The notes: a model not told the origin generated them from the letters alone. Positions 35,477 through 44,094 are shown, counted from the first letter of the stretch. The stretch: DNA of 64,000 nucleotides from an uncultured Paludibaculum sp. (GCF_963665245.1 NZ_OY762269.1:3168501-3232500); one strand, 5' to 3'. Numbers and translations are program-made.

Positions 35477-36325
35477 ATGAAACACCGCAGAGACTTTCTA
35501 AAATCCGCCCTTGCCACTCTACCCGCGGCCGCTTGGGCCAAGAGCAATGAGGTGCGCCTCGGGGCCCAAAGCTACAGCTTCCGCGACCGCGACCTGGACG
35601 GCGCCATCGCTGGCTACCAGGCGGCCGGGTTGAAGTATGTCGAACTCTTTTCCGGCCACATCGAGCCGACGGGGACCAGCGCCAAGCCGGTCACCCGGGA
35701 GGAATTGCGCCAATGGCGGCTCGAAACGCCGCTGAAGCACTTCGAGGACGTCGCCGCGAAGATCAAGGCCGGGGGGCTCACGCTGGTCGCGTACAACTAC
35801 AGCTTCCGAGAGGACTTCACTGATGCCGAGATCGCGCGCGGGTTCGACATCGCGAAGGCTTTGGGTGTGCAGTGGATCACGGCCTCGTCCAATGTGACCA
35901 CCGCGAAGCGCATCGATCCTTTTGCCCGGAAGGCCAAGGTGAAGGTGGGCATGCACAACCACTCCCGCATCGCGCCGAACGAATTTGCCACTCCTCAGAA
36001 CTTCGCCGACGCCATGGCCGGGACCAGCGAGTACATCTGCATCAACCTGGACATCGGCCACTTCTGCGCCGCGAACTTCGATCCGGTGGAGTTCCTGGAC
36101 AAACACCACGAGCGCATTCTCACGCTCCACACCAAAGACCGGAAGCGGGATCAGGGCGACAATGTGCCGTTTGGTCAGGGGGACACGCCCATCCGGGCCG
36201 TGCTGCAACTGCTGAAGACCAAGGGCTACGACAACCCGCCAATGATCGAGTACGAGTACAAGGGGGCGGACACTGTGGCCGAGGTGAAGAAGTGCGCGGA
36301 CTTCTGCCGCGCGGCGCTGGCTTAG
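35477..36325 (+). CDS. Exported sugar phosphate isomerase/epimerase (xylose-isomerase-like TIM barrel)
   Basis: 282 residues. The N-terminus HRRDFLKSALATLPAAAWA is a Tat-type signal (RRDFLK). The mature part is an AP-endonuclease-2/xylose-isomerase-like barrel with likely metal ligands Glu (KYVELFSGH), His (VGMHNHSR), Asp-His (NLDIGHF), His (LTLHTKDR) and Glu (MIEYEY). Such Tat-exported isomerases are common in Acidobacteria and Planctomycetes and act on sugars or sugar derivatives outside the cytoplasm. The substrate is not identifiable. It is divergent from the GT39-like gene. Confidence 0.88.
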   Translation: MKHRRDFLKSALATLPAAAWAKSNEVRLGAQSYSFRDRDLDGAIAGYQAAGLKYVELFSGHIEPTGTSAKPVTREELRQWRLETPLKHFEDVAAKIKAGGLTLVAYNYSFREDFTDAEIARGFDIAKALGVQWITASSNVTTAKRIDPFARKAKVKVGMHNHSRIAPNEFATPQNFADAMAGTSEYICINLDIGHFCAANFDPVEFLDKHHERILTLHTKDRKRDQGDNVPFGQGDTPIRAVLQLLKTKGYDNPPMIEYEYKGADTVAEVKKCADFCRAALA

Positions 36326-36348
36326 TACATGGTTTCGGCGGTAAGCTC

Positions 36349-36406
36349 TCAGCGCTCAGCTTTCAGTCCGTGCTGGTGTAGCTGAACGCTGATCGCTGAC
36401 GGCTGT
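36349..36406. repeat. Heptad inverted repeat element, copy C
   Basis: TCAGC begins at 36349 and 36356, then TCAG at 36363. After an 18-bp spacer GCTGA begins at 36381, 36388 and 36395, then GCTG at 36402. Strict 7-bp spacing and opposite halves, as in the copies at 3795 and 23640. It sits between two convergent genes. Confidence 0.82.
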
Positions 36407-36443
36407 GTCGCCAGTACGCCGCCGTAATTCCGAACGTGAGTTC

Positions 36444-36941
36444 TTAGTAAGAGGTGAAGCAGAAGACCTGGTTGGAGCCTTCCGGGGAGAGGCAGTACTC
36501 GCCATCCGGGAGCACTTCATTGACCTCCACCTTGAAGAGCGACGGGGCCAGCGGGGTCACCATCAGGAACAGGGGACGCGCGTCGTCCTTCTTTCCGCGC
36601 TTGCCGGCCTGCGGGATCAACAGTGTCCGGCTCCCACCCTTCACGTCCATCCGGTAGAGGGTCAGGCGGTCGGGATTGATCTTGTCGGACTGAAAGACCA
36701 TGATCGGTTCGGGTACCGGTGTGCGGGCCGGCGACGTCGCGCCGGGAATCGTGTACACGGTGCCATCTTTACTTTGCGACTCGGTAGCCGTGTTCGACTC
36801 CGTCTCCACCAGTCGGCTCGCATGGACGAGGAACGGCACGTCCGGCTTGGCGGGCCTGGGACCCGTATACTTCTTCTGGGCCGGCAAAACAGCCGCCAGC
36901 ATTACGAGGGCCGCGAGAAGGCGCAAAACCTGGATCCGCAT
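36444..36941 (-). CDS. Exported hypothetical protein
   Basis: 165-residue protein with a clear signal peptide (RLLAALVMLAAVLPAQ). The rest is a small beta-rich domain with two cysteines close to the C-terminus (YCLSPEG and VFCFTSY) that could form a disulfide. No known family was recognised. Its phrasing (KPDVPFLVHASRLVETE) resembles small exported proteins seen repeatedly in Solibacter-type genomes, but that is a memory-based impression. Convergent with the isomerase gene. Confidence 0.6.
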   Translation of the reverse strand: MRIQVLRLLAALVMLAAVLPAQKKYTGPRPAKPDVPFLVHASRLVETESNTATESQSKDGTVYTIPGATSPARTPVPEPIMVFQSDKINPDRLTLYRMDVKGGSRTLLIPQAGKRGKKDDARPLFLMVTPLAPSLFKVEVNEVLPDGEYCLSPEGSNQVFCFTSY

Positions 36942-36980
36942 AAGGAGTATTGTCTCACTGACAACAGATGCCTGCCTCCG

Positions 36981-38483
36981 TCATGCGGTTTCGTCCAGCG
37001 TGTTGAAGACTCGCTCCAACTCCGTCCGGTCGACGGGGAGGTGTAACGTCAACGCGCCGGGGGCGGCGCTGTCGGAGGCCGTGGCGATCAGGCCGACGTG
37101 TGGGGTGTGCTGGCGCATCCGTTCGGCGAATTCCGTCCAAGGCAGATCGGGCAGATGGGCCGAAGCTAGTACGACGTCGAATCGGAGCCGCGACGCATAC
37201 TCCAACGCCACGGCCGCATTGTCCACCGGGATGGCCCGGTGGTGCAGCGTGCCGAGCGCCTCGACCACGGGCCGCAGCACAGCGGGATCCTGGTGGACCA
37301 GTAGCATTGTCAGGGACCTGGCGGGTTGTTGGGGACTGGCTTGCGCGGGCCGGGCCGTGGCCTCTGTCAGGGGGAGATCAATCTCAAACCGCGTCCCATC
37401 CGATGTCGGATCCAGGCGAAACTCGCCCCCGTGGTTCTCCACGATGCCGCGTGCCACCCCAAGGCCCCAGGCCTGGGACTCGCTTTCCTCGGTCTGTCCG
37501 GTGGAAGAGGCCGAGAACTCGACGGCCAGTACGGCGCGGCTCTCGTGGCGCGCGGTTGTCAAGTGAATCTGTTTGGTCTCGGTGTGCTGCAGAGCCTGTT
37601 CGGCGTGCACCAGCACGCTGAGGATAGCCTGCTCGAGTTGACTGCTGGAGCCTAGCACCGTCAACTCGCAGGGCTCCAGTTCCACGCTGGTGGTCACCAT
37701 CTGCAGCCGCCAGGGTTGCGCTCGGAACTCGGCCAGGTCGCTGGCCAACTGGTTCAACTCCACCGGTCTCACCCGCGCCTGTTCCGGGCGCCCGAAGGCG
37801 ATGAGCCGCTCGACCGTTTCGAGAGCCTGGACAGCGTCAGCCGAGACCTCGGTCAGTTCCTCGCCGCTCGCCGCCGCCGCGATGCGTTGCAGCGGAGGCT
37901 GGAGGTCCGCCGCGATGCTGGAGATCAACTGGCCCATCGCGCCGAGCTTTTCGCTGCGCAATAGCTGGTCACGCAGTTGCCGCTGCTCCAGCAGTTGCAG
38001 GGCGATGCCCACCTGGTTGGCCAGATGTCGAAGGGCTGCCATTTCGTCTTCCAGCGGATGCCGGCCGCGCGGCGAACCGCACTGGAGGACACCGTTGCCC
38101 GCGCCTTGCGAGACCATGGGCAGGCTCAGCGATGTGGCCGTGAGAACCGGCTCCTTGGTCGCGTGGCTGCGCCGCGCCGCGTCTGCGTCGATGGCCTTCC
38201 CGGCTGCGACCTCCAATCCGCCCGCTTCCGGGTCGGAGACAAAGATGGTGGCCGCCGTGAGGCCCGCCGAATCGAGCAGCCTGCCTTGCAACTGCCCCAG
38301 GATCTCGGCCGCCGATCGAGGCCGGAAGACTTCCTCGCTGAGGGCGTAAATCCGCTCTACAGCCTGGCGCTGTCTGGTCAGGCGGCCCAGTCGCCGCCAC
38401 CAAACCAGCGACGCCAAGAGCATGGACACGATAGCCGTGCCGACAGTAGTTGGGTTCAGAGAGCCCGCAGCGCTGAAATCCAT
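36981..38483 (-). CDS. Degenerate hybrid histidine kinase (probable pseudokinase)
   Basis: 500-residue protein: one N-terminal membrane segment (15-30), a GAF domain (about 50-165), HisKA-like helices (170-230), an HATPase-like domain (240-375) and a receiver-like domain (390-500). The key residues are missing. The HisKA phospho-acceptor His is replaced by Ala192 (SIAADLQPPL against the usual AHELNNPL). The N-box Asn is His293 (VLVHAEQAL). The DxGxG box reads FSASSTG. The receiver Asp is Ser441 (VVLASAHLPD). The fold is well preserved, which points to a signalling pseudokinase rather than a decayed gene. Its start overlaps the HAD gene by 28 bp. Confidence 0.82.
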   Translation of the reverse strand: MDFSAAGSLNPTTVGTAIVSMLLASLVWWRRLGRLTRQRQAVERIYALSEEVFRPRSAAEILGQLQGRLLDSAGLTAATIFVSDPEAGGLEVAAGKAIDADAARRSHATKEPVLTATSLSLPMVSQGAGNGVLQCGSPRGRHPLEDEMAALRHLANQVGIALQLLEQRQLRDQLLRSEKLGAMGQLISSIAADLQPPLQRIAAAASGEELTEVSADAVQALETVERLIAFGRPEQARVRPVELNQLASDLAEFRAQPWRLQMVTTSVELEPCELTVLGSSSQLEQAILSVLVHAEQALQHTETKQIHLTTARHESRAVLAVEFSASSTGQTEESESQAWGLGVARGIVENHGGEFRLDPTSDGTRFEIDLPLTEATARPAQASPQQPARSLTMLLVHQDPAVLRPVVEALGTLHHRAIPVDNAAVALEYASRLRFDVVLASAHLPDLPWTEFAERMRQHTPHVGLIATASDSAAPGALTLHLPVDRTELERVFNTLDETA

Positions 38484-39151
38484 GGCAACAACCGCTCGTC
38501 TAAAAAGTCGGGCACGGCCAGGCCGGCCAGCGGAGCGTCCGACAGCGTTGTCAGCAGCCCTACGAGATGGGCGCCCGCCGCGCGTGCAGCCTGCATTCCT
38601 CCGGGGGAATCCTCGAACACGACGCAATTGGCGGGATTCTGGCCCAGACGTGCCGTCGCGGTGAGGTACACCTCAGGATCCGGTTTCGGCCTGGAAACCT
38701 GGTGGCCGTCGACAATGGTCTGAAAGCAATCGGTGAGACCCGCGCCACCCAGTACGAAGTCGACGTTCAGCGGCTCGGCATTGGTCGTCAGGGCGCAGGG
38801 CACACCTTGGGCATGGGCTGTGCGCACGAACTCCACGACGCCGGGCACCAGCTGCGCCTGCAGGACGGGCGCCATCATCTCGCGGTAAAGCTGCTCTTTC
38901 TCGGCGCCATGGCGGAAGACTTCACTCTCGGGCAGGTCGGGCCCAAAGACGTCGCGGACAATCTGGTCGTTCCGCTTGCCCAGCATGCGGGCCATGATGC
39001 CTTTGGAGTCGACGCCCAGACGGGAAAGGTAAAGCTCCCAGGCGCGCGTATGCAGAACCGTTGACTCAACGATTACTCCATCCATATCGAAAAGGAACGC
39101 CAGACCCGGGGCAACGTGAAGATTCTCGAACACTTGCGGGCATGATAGCAT
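38456..39151 (-). CDS. HAD-superfamily phosphatase, beta-phosphoglucomutase-like
   Basis: 231-residue cytoplasmic HAD hydrolase with all four motifs: DMDGVIVES (nucleophile and acid Asp), LTTNAE, Lys in SRPKPDPEVY and FEDSPGG. The alpha-helical C1 cap lies between motifs I and II. Family members act on small sugar phosphates as phosphatases or mutases. The GVIVES form and length suit that group. The ATG at 39151 is used, and a GTG eight codons later would also keep the domain. It overlaps the pseudokinase gene and may be in one transcript with it. Confidence 0.88.
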   Translation of the reverse strand: MLSCPQVFENLHVAPGLAFLFDMDGVIVESTVLHTRAWELYLSRLGVDSKGIMARMLGKRNDQIVRDVFGPDLPESEVFRHGAEKEQLYREMMAPVLQAQLVPGVVEFVRTAHAQGVPCALTTNAEPLNVDFVLGGAGLTDCFQTIVDGHQVSRPKPDPEVYLTATARLGQNPANCVVFEDSPGGMQAARAAGAHLVGLLTTLSDAPLAGLAVPDFLDERLLPWISALRAL

Positions 39152-39222
39152 AGCCGCCCCACCGGTGATCCGCCGGCGCGATGACGGCGGCACGGACCAT
39201 AAGCGAGTGGTTCGCCGCCCTG

Positions 39223-41505
39223 CTAGAACGAGTAGCGAATCTGCGCGAAGGCGTTGCGTCCCGGCTCGGGCACCTTGACGCCGGCCGAGAAGGGGTCGCG
39301 GTAGTAGGAGAGATTCTCGTAGTAGAAGCGGTTCAGCAGGTTGTCCAGGCTGAAGCTGGCCGAGACGCGGCGCACGGTGAAGCCGAGCTTCAGGCCCAAC
39401 AAGGCGTAGCCGGCCGTGGGGACCTCGCCCAGGTCCGAGCTGACCAGGGACTGGCGGTTCGAGGCCGTGGTGTTGATCTCGGCGAAGGCCCAGCGGTGGG
39501 TGTAGCGCAACGCACTCCAGCCGCGCAGCGGGGGCATCTCGGGCAGGTTGCGGCTGTTCACGTTCGCCGCGGGCCGCAGGTCGGCGATGCCTCGCGTGTA
39601 GGAGCCGCCGCCGTCCAGCGAGAGTTTGTCCGTGAGCTTCGTGTGGTAGGAGAGTTCGCCGCCGTAGAACCGCGCGTCGATGTTAGTGAAGGAACGCGCG
39701 TTGGTGGCCATCATCATGCCGCCGCTCATCAAGGCCATCTGCTTGTTCACGAGGATGTAGTTGTCCAGGAACGAGTAGAAGAAGAGCGGGCGCAGCGTGA
39801 AGCGGTCGCGATGGAGGCTCCAGCCGGCCGACCACTCGCGGTTGCGCGTGATGGGCAATGACGGGTCGCCGACCATGGCGCCGGTGCCCATGCCGCGGCT
39901 GATGTAGCGCTCCTGCGCGTCGGGCAGGCGGCCGGTGGTGCCGAATCCGGCGAAGAGCTCCGAGGAGCCGGGCAGCGTCCAGGCGAGGCGGGCGTTGCCG
40001 GAGGCGTAGTTGTCGTCGTTCGACGTGCGCCGGGTGCCGTGGAACTGCGCGTAGAGGTTCGTGGAAGCGGTCTGGTTCTGGACGCGCATGGCGGCATGGT
40101 CGAAGCGGGCGCCGGCCTCGACGCGCAGGCGTTCGGTGAGCTGCCGTTGCCAGGTGGCATAGGCGCCGACGGAGGTGGTGGCGACGTCGGGGATGGACGG
40201 GTTGACCATCATCATGCCGTTCATCTTCATATAGCCGGTGAGGTTCCACTCGCGCTGGTAGCTTTCGACACCGGCCGTGAGGTTGCGCCCGAGGTCGGTT
40301 TCGACGCGGCCGCCCATGGTGCGGGTGGAGGCGTCGCTAGCCATCATCCAGGCGCCGCCCATCGCGCTGACGCGCTGGCTATCGGACATGAAGTGCTTCA
40401 CCTGAGTGAAGTAGCCCTCCACTCGGACGTTGCGGACGGTGGAGCCCAGGCCGGTGGCGGAGTATTTGAAGCCGCCGCGATCGGCGTTGTCGGCGTCGCC
40501 GTCCATGGACAGGTAGGGGTAGAGGATCATGCCGGCCTGCTGGCGCGTGTAGTTCAGGCTGAGCTGCTGCCGGTCGGTGAGTTTGAACTCGAGCTGCATC
40601 CAGCCAGTGTGGAGGTCGAAGGCGTGGCGGTCGCGGCCGGCGGCGCTGTAGGCGGCGTAGTCGGTGAAGCGGCGGCCGGAGCCGTCGGTATAGGCGCGCG
40701 ACGTGCGGTAGGAGTAGCCGCCCAGCACGCGGAAGCGCGGGTTGCCGTAGGAGACCGTCAGGCTCGGGTTGTAGTAGCCGAACGAACCCAGGCTCAGCGA
40801 CGGCCGCACCTGGAAACCCAGGCCGGGGCTCTTGGTGACGATATTGACGACGGCGCCGAGGCTGCCCTGGTTGGTGACGTCGAAGGCGCCCTTGTTCACC
40901 TCCACGCGGTCCACCTCCGCGAAGTCGACGTGCTGCGCCGGTGGATCCATGTGCGCCGGGCAGGCGCCGTAGATGCGGGCGCCGTCGATGAGCACGTTGA
41001 TGTTGTTCTGCTGCAGGCCGCGCACGACGACGTCGTTGGCGATGCCGGCCTTGCGGATTCTGGTGACGCCGTCCAGCGCGGCCAGCGCCTCGCCCAGGTC
41101 GCGCGCCGGACTCTCGCGCAGCCCGCTCATGTCGATCTCCGCCTGATTCATCGGCGTGACGGAGCGCACCTCGACCGACGCGCGGTAGGGCGCCAGCGCC
41201 AGCACCAGCCGGACGTTCGGGCTGTCTTTTTCGACGTTCTGTGTCACCGGTTCAAAGCCGTTGGCCTCGGCGGCGAGGCGCCAGGCGCCGGAACGTGGCG
41301 CGCCTTCCGGTGTGGCGAGGACGAACTCGCCGCGGCTGCCGCTGCGGGTCTGCCGTACGGTGCGGTCTCCATCCAGCAGGCGCACCAGGGCGCCCTGCAC
41401 CACGGCGCCGGAAGGGTCCGTCACCTCTCCCCGCACATCCGCCGCGGCCAGCGGCGCGGCCAGGCACACGGCCAGCGCCGTGTACGCACACAAATTTCGT
41501 GTCAT
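39223..41505 (-). CDS. OprC/NosA-like TonB-dependent copper receptor
   Basis: 760-residue outer-membrane receptor. It has a signal peptide (cleavage after LAAA), a carboxypeptidase-like beta domain (about 22-105) that OprC itself lacks, then a plug and barrel ending FAQIRYSF. The plug contains YGACPAHMDPPAQ, with Cys182-x3-Met186. This corresponds to the CxxxM copper site known from Pseudomonas OprC, and the MDPP string is typical of that family. Methionine clusters (MKMNGMMM, MALMSGGMMM, AWMMAS) lie in extracellular-loop positions, as expected for Cu(I) capture. It lies downstream of regB, regA and a Cys-rich gene. Confidence 0.85.
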   Translation of the reverse strand: MTRNLCAYTALAVCLAAPLAAADVRGEVTDPSGAVVQGALVRLLDGDRTVRQTRSGSRGEFVLATPEGAPRSGAWRLAAEANGFEPVTQNVEKDSPNVRLVLALAPYRASVEVRSVTPMNQAEIDMSGLRESPARDLGEALAALDGVTRIRKAGIANDVVVRGLQQNNINVLIDGARIYGACPAHMDPPAQHVDFAEVDRVEVNKGAFDVTNQGSLGAVVNIVTKSPGLGFQVRPSLSLGSFGYYNPSLTVSYGNPRFRVLGGYSYRTSRAYTDGSGRRFTDYAAYSAAGRDRHAFDLHTGWMQLEFKLTDRQQLSLNYTRQQAGMILYPYLSMDGDADNADRGGFKYSATGLGSTVRNVRVEGYFTQVKHFMSDSQRVSAMGGAWMMASDASTRTMGGRVETDLGRNLTAGVESYQREWNLTGYMKMNGMMMVNPSIPDVATTSVGAYATWQRQLTERLRVEAGARFDHAAMRVQNQTASTNLYAQFHGTRRTSNDDNYASGNARLAWTLPGSSELFAGFGTTGRLPDAQERYISRGMGTGAMVGDPSLPITRNREWSAGWSLHRDRFTLRPLFFYSFLDNYILVNKQMALMSGGMMMATNARSFTNIDARFYGGELSYHTKLTDKLSLDGGGSYTRGIADLRPAANVNSRNLPEMPPLRGWSALRYTHRWAFAEINTTASNRQSLVSSDLGEVPTAGYALLGLKLGFTVRRVSASFSLDNLLNRFYYENLSYYRDPFSAGVKVPEPGRNAFAQIRYSF

Positions 41506-41586
41506 GTTGATCTCCCAGATTCGATTCAGCCCAGAGACAAGCAGGCCCGCCGGCCCCAGGCCGGTGAGCGGAGTGCGAAGCGGAGG

Positions 41587-41955
41587 CTAAACCGAGGGCG
41601 GGGCACGGCCGCGCCGGGTGAGAGGAGAGGAGTCGCGGGCGGGCGTCCTGACCACGCCTGTGACTACGGCAAACGTCCGGACCACCTCGCCGGCAGCCGG
41701 CGCTGGCGCCAGAGCGGCGGCCCCGCGGACCATGGGCGCCAGACGGCATCCGCCCGGACAGCGGTTTTGCGCGCGCCAGGCCGGACCACTGGACTCGTGT
41801 GTGTCTTTGCGGCAACAGCAACGCGCCGCGCGGCGGCAGCACTGCATCCCGCACGCCGTCGGCGTCCCCTGCGCCCACAGCGCCAGCAGGCCGCCCGAGG
41901 GCAGCAGCACGCAGCAGAGCGCCAGCGCGGCGAGTTTGGACCGGAGCGCGCTCAT
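41587..41955 (-). CDS. Small cysteine-rich exported protein in the copper/Reg operon
   Basis: 122 residues. A hydrophobic N-terminal segment (LAALALCCVLLPSGGLLAL) is followed by a cysteine cluster: Cys35, 39, 40, 46, 47, 48, 66 and 70, with His53. The C-terminal 50 residues are Ala/Arg/Pro-rich. The ATG overlaps the regA stop (ATGA), so translation is coupled. Position and cysteine content suggest a periplasmic metal- or copper-binding protein serving the neighbouring receptor, similar in role to the small DUF2946-type proteins found beside copper receptors elsewhere. No family was recognised with certainty. Confidence 0.6.
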   Translation of the reverse strand: MSALRSKLAALALCCVLLPSGGLLALWAQGTPTACGMQCCRRAARCCCRKDTHESSGPAWRAQNRCPGGCRLAPMVRGAAALAPAPAAGEVVRTFAVVTGVVRTPARDSSPLTRRGRAPPSV

Positions 41956-42500
41956 GAGGCCGGGGGGTACTTCGAGAGTTTGCGTTGCAGCGACCGCCGG
42001 TGCAGCCCCAGCAGCTTCGCCGCCTGCGAGATGTTGCCGCCACAATCGGCAAGGATCCGTTGGATGTGCTCCCACTCCACCCGCGCCAGGCTCGGCACGG
42101 CGGGCTCCGCCGCGGGCGGCTCTTCCTGATTGCGATGGGCCGCGTAGGCGGCCAGAATCTGATCGGCGTCGGCGGGCTTGCCCAGGTAGTGGTCCGCGCC
42201 GAGCTTGGTGGCCTGCAGGGCCGTCGCGATGGAGCCGTAGCCGGTGAGCATCAGCAGGAAGGCCTCCGGCTGCACGTTGCGCAGACGCGCGAGGATGTCG
42301 AGCCCACTTTCGCCGGGCAGCCGCAGATCGAGGATCGCCATATCCAGCGGACCCTCGCCGGCCGCCGCCACCGCCTCCGCCGCGTTGGCCGCCTGCCGCA
42401 CCTGCCAGCCGCGCCGTTCCAGCGACCGTGCCAGCCGCGCGCGGAAGACGTCGTCGTCGTCCACCACCAGTGCGCGCAACTCAACTCCGGGCGCCGGCAT
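41952..42500 (-). CDS. regA: RegA/PrrA/ActR-type redox response regulator
   Basis: 182-residue two-domain regulator. The receiver domain has the acidic pocket VVDDDD (13-17), phospho-acceptor Asp58 (AILDLRLPGESG) and Lys108 (YLGKPA). A Pro/Glu-rich linker leads to a Fis-type helix-turn-helix (about 144-177: GGNISQAAKLLGLHRRSLQRKL), the hallmark of the RegA/PrrA/ActR group. It overlaps regB upstream (20 bp) and the Cys-rich gene downstream (4 bp). In proteobacteria this system controls respiration and redox-balancing genes. Two matching binding boxes lie in the divergent promoter region. Confidence 0.92.
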   Translation of the reverse strand: MPAPGVELRALVVDDDDVFRARLARSLERRGWQVRQAANAAEAVAAAGEGPLDMAILDLRLPGESGLDILARLRNVQPEAFLLMLTGYGSIATALQATKLGADHYLGKPADADQILAAYAAHRNQEEPPAAEPAVPSLARVEWEHIQRILADCGGNISQAAKLLGLHRRSLQRKLSKYPPAS

Positions 42501-43791
42501 GGACCTCTCCTTCCGCCAGTTGTAGCCGCAGCGTGGCCGTCGTGCCCGTGCCGGGCGTCGACGTGTACGTCAGGCTCGCGCCTACCCGTTCCGCCAGCGC
42601 CCGTACCAGGAACACCCCCAGGCCCATTCCCTGGCCGGGCGGCTTGGTGGTGAAGAACGGCTCGCCCACGCGACGCAGTTCGTCGGCCGACATGCCGTGG
42701 CCGTGGTCGGCGATCTCAATGGACAACTGCCTGTCGCGGCGCTTCACGGTCAACCGGACGCGGCCGCGCGGCTCGCTGGCCTCCAGCCCGTTTTTGATCA
42801 GCGCCGACACGGCCTGCCGGATGGCGCGGCAGGGCACCAGCAATGGCGCCTCCCGCGCGCCCGAGTCGAACTCGACGGAGACGCGTTCGCCGCCGCCAAG
42901 GTCGCGCAGCAGCCCCGCGGCTGTGGTGCGCGCCGGCGCCTCGCCCACCGGCTCCGCCCCGCGCAGGCTCATCTCGGCGAGGATCGCCTGGCAGCGGTCC
43001 ACCTCGGCGCGGATCAGCCGGCAGTCCTCGGCCAGCGACGCGTCGCGTGTGTACTGCGTGGCGTAGTGCTCCAGATCTTTGGCGACGACGGCGATGGTGC
43101 CCAGCGGCGTGCCCAGCTCGTGCGCCGCGCCGGCGGCCAGGGTGACCAGCGACGCCAACCGGTCTTTCCGCGCCAGTTCGCTCTGGATGGCGTGCAGCGA
43201 CTCCTCGTGGACGCGGATGAGCTCCGAGATCTTGCCGGAGAAGAGTGCCACCAGGAACGCGGCGACGGCGAAGGCGGCCCACATGCCGGCCAGGTGCAGG
43301 CTCCAGCCCTGGTGATGGCCGTGCATCTCCAGGGCCGGCACCGGCCGGTAGACCAGGAAGAGCAGGCCGAAGCAGAGCGTCGCCAGAATCCCGAGAAACC
43401 AGGTCCAGCGCTTGGTCAGGATGGTTGCCGACAGCGTGATGTGCACCAGGTAGAGCAGGCTGAAAGGGTTCGACGGCCCCCCACTGAGCATCAGCAGGCC
43501 GGTGAGGCACAGCAGGTCGAGCACGAAGGCCAGAGCCACCCGGCTGGAGTTCGATAGCGCCGGTACGCGTACGCCGCGCTGCAGCAGCAGGTTGCTGGCG
43601 GCGATGACCCCGGCCAGCGCGAGCATCGGGATCCACGGTAGCTCGATGTCCAAAAGGAGCTGCGCGGCGCCCACCAGTACCGCCACCGCCGCGGCCAGGC
43701 CGTAGCGCAGACGCACGATCCACGGCAGGGCGATGAGCGGCGCGATTTCCGGGATAGGCGGCGACATGGACAACGGGGAATCTCTCTCCAT
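42481..43791 (-). CDS. regB: RegB/PrrB-type redox sensor histidine kinase
   Basis: 436 residues with six predicted membrane helices (about 20-190). The loop GGPSNPF (104-110) matches the GGxxNPF quinone-sensing motif of RegB. The H-box AAHELGTPL carries His224, and Cys267 (EVDRCQAIL) corresponds to the redox-active dimer-interface cysteine of RegB. The HATPase domain is complete (Asn in LIKNGLEAS, DHGHGM, GMGLGVFL). It is therefore expected to read quinone redox state and phosphorylate RegA. The start may be 43791 or 43767. Neither has a strong ribosome-binding site. Confidence 0.92.
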   Translation of the reverse strand: MERDSPLSMSPPIPEIAPLIALPWIVRLRYGLAAAVAVLVGAAQLLLDIELPWIPMLALAGVIAASNLLLQRGVRVPALSNSSRVALAFVLDLLCLTGLLMLSGGPSNPFSLLYLVHITLSATILTKRWTWFLGILATLCFGLLFLVYRPVPALEMHGHHQGWSLHLAGMWAAFAVAAFLVALFSGKISELIRVHEESLHAIQSELARKDRLASLVTLAAGAAHELGTPLGTIAVVAKDLEHYATQYTRDASLAEDCRLIRAEVDRCQAILAEMSLRGAEPVGEAPARTTAAGLLRDLGGGERVSVEFDSGAREAPLLVPCRAIRQAVSALIKNGLEASEPRGRVRLTVKRRDRQLSIEIADHGHGMSADELRRVGEPFFTTKPPGQGMGLGVFLVRALAERVGASLTYTSTPGTGTTATLRLQLAEGEVHAGARS

Positions 43792-43823
43792 GCTAATGGA
43801 TGACCGCGCGAAGGCCCGGGCAC

Positions 43824-43840
43824 TGCGACAAATTGCCGCA
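43824..43840. promoter_or_regulatory. RegA-type box 1
   Basis: TGCGACAAATTGCCGCA. The reverse complement reads TGCGGC-N5-GTCGCA. It fits the RegR/RegA-type box GNGRCRTTNNGNCGC (as recalled) at all fixed positions except the two T. It lies 33 bp from the regB start. Confidence 0.72.
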
Positions 43841-43883
43841 GCCGCCATTGGCCCGCTTCAGCGGCGCGCGCTTTGCCCCGCCG

Positions 43884-43900
43884 TGCGACAACATGCCGCA
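43884..43900. promoter_or_regulatory. RegA-type box 2
   Basis: TGCGACAACATGCCGCA, identical to box 1 at 15 of 17 positions and in the same orientation. It starts exactly 60 bp from box 1. The 303-bp gap 43792-44094 between regB and the cytochrome operon shows no other gene. Confidence 0.72.
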
Positions 43901-44094
43901 TTGGCCGCGCGGCGCGCCCCACGTAGAGTGGAGAAGAAAGGATGGCCACAGGCCCGTCGCCCGTTGCGGGTGCGTGCCGCCGAGGCGGCCATCTGCTGGG
44001 AAGCACCCGTACATCACGCGCGAGTATGGCGCGTGGTGTGCCTCCGGATCCGGGTGCGCCGCCCGGCCACGGAGTTTGCCGATCCACAACCACC

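Noticed and set aside
33781..35547. 588-codon reverse frame overlapping the GT39-like gene in another frame
   Set aside because: No membrane segments or domain. Its composition is Gly/Pro/Arg/Ala-rich. The alternative frame encodes regular transmembrane helices and the GT39 acidic motif.
40039..42129. 696-codon forward frame opposite the copper receptor and regA
   Set aside because: It crosses three well-supported reverse-strand genes. Its Val/Ala/Gly/His-rich composition is typical of a shadow frame.
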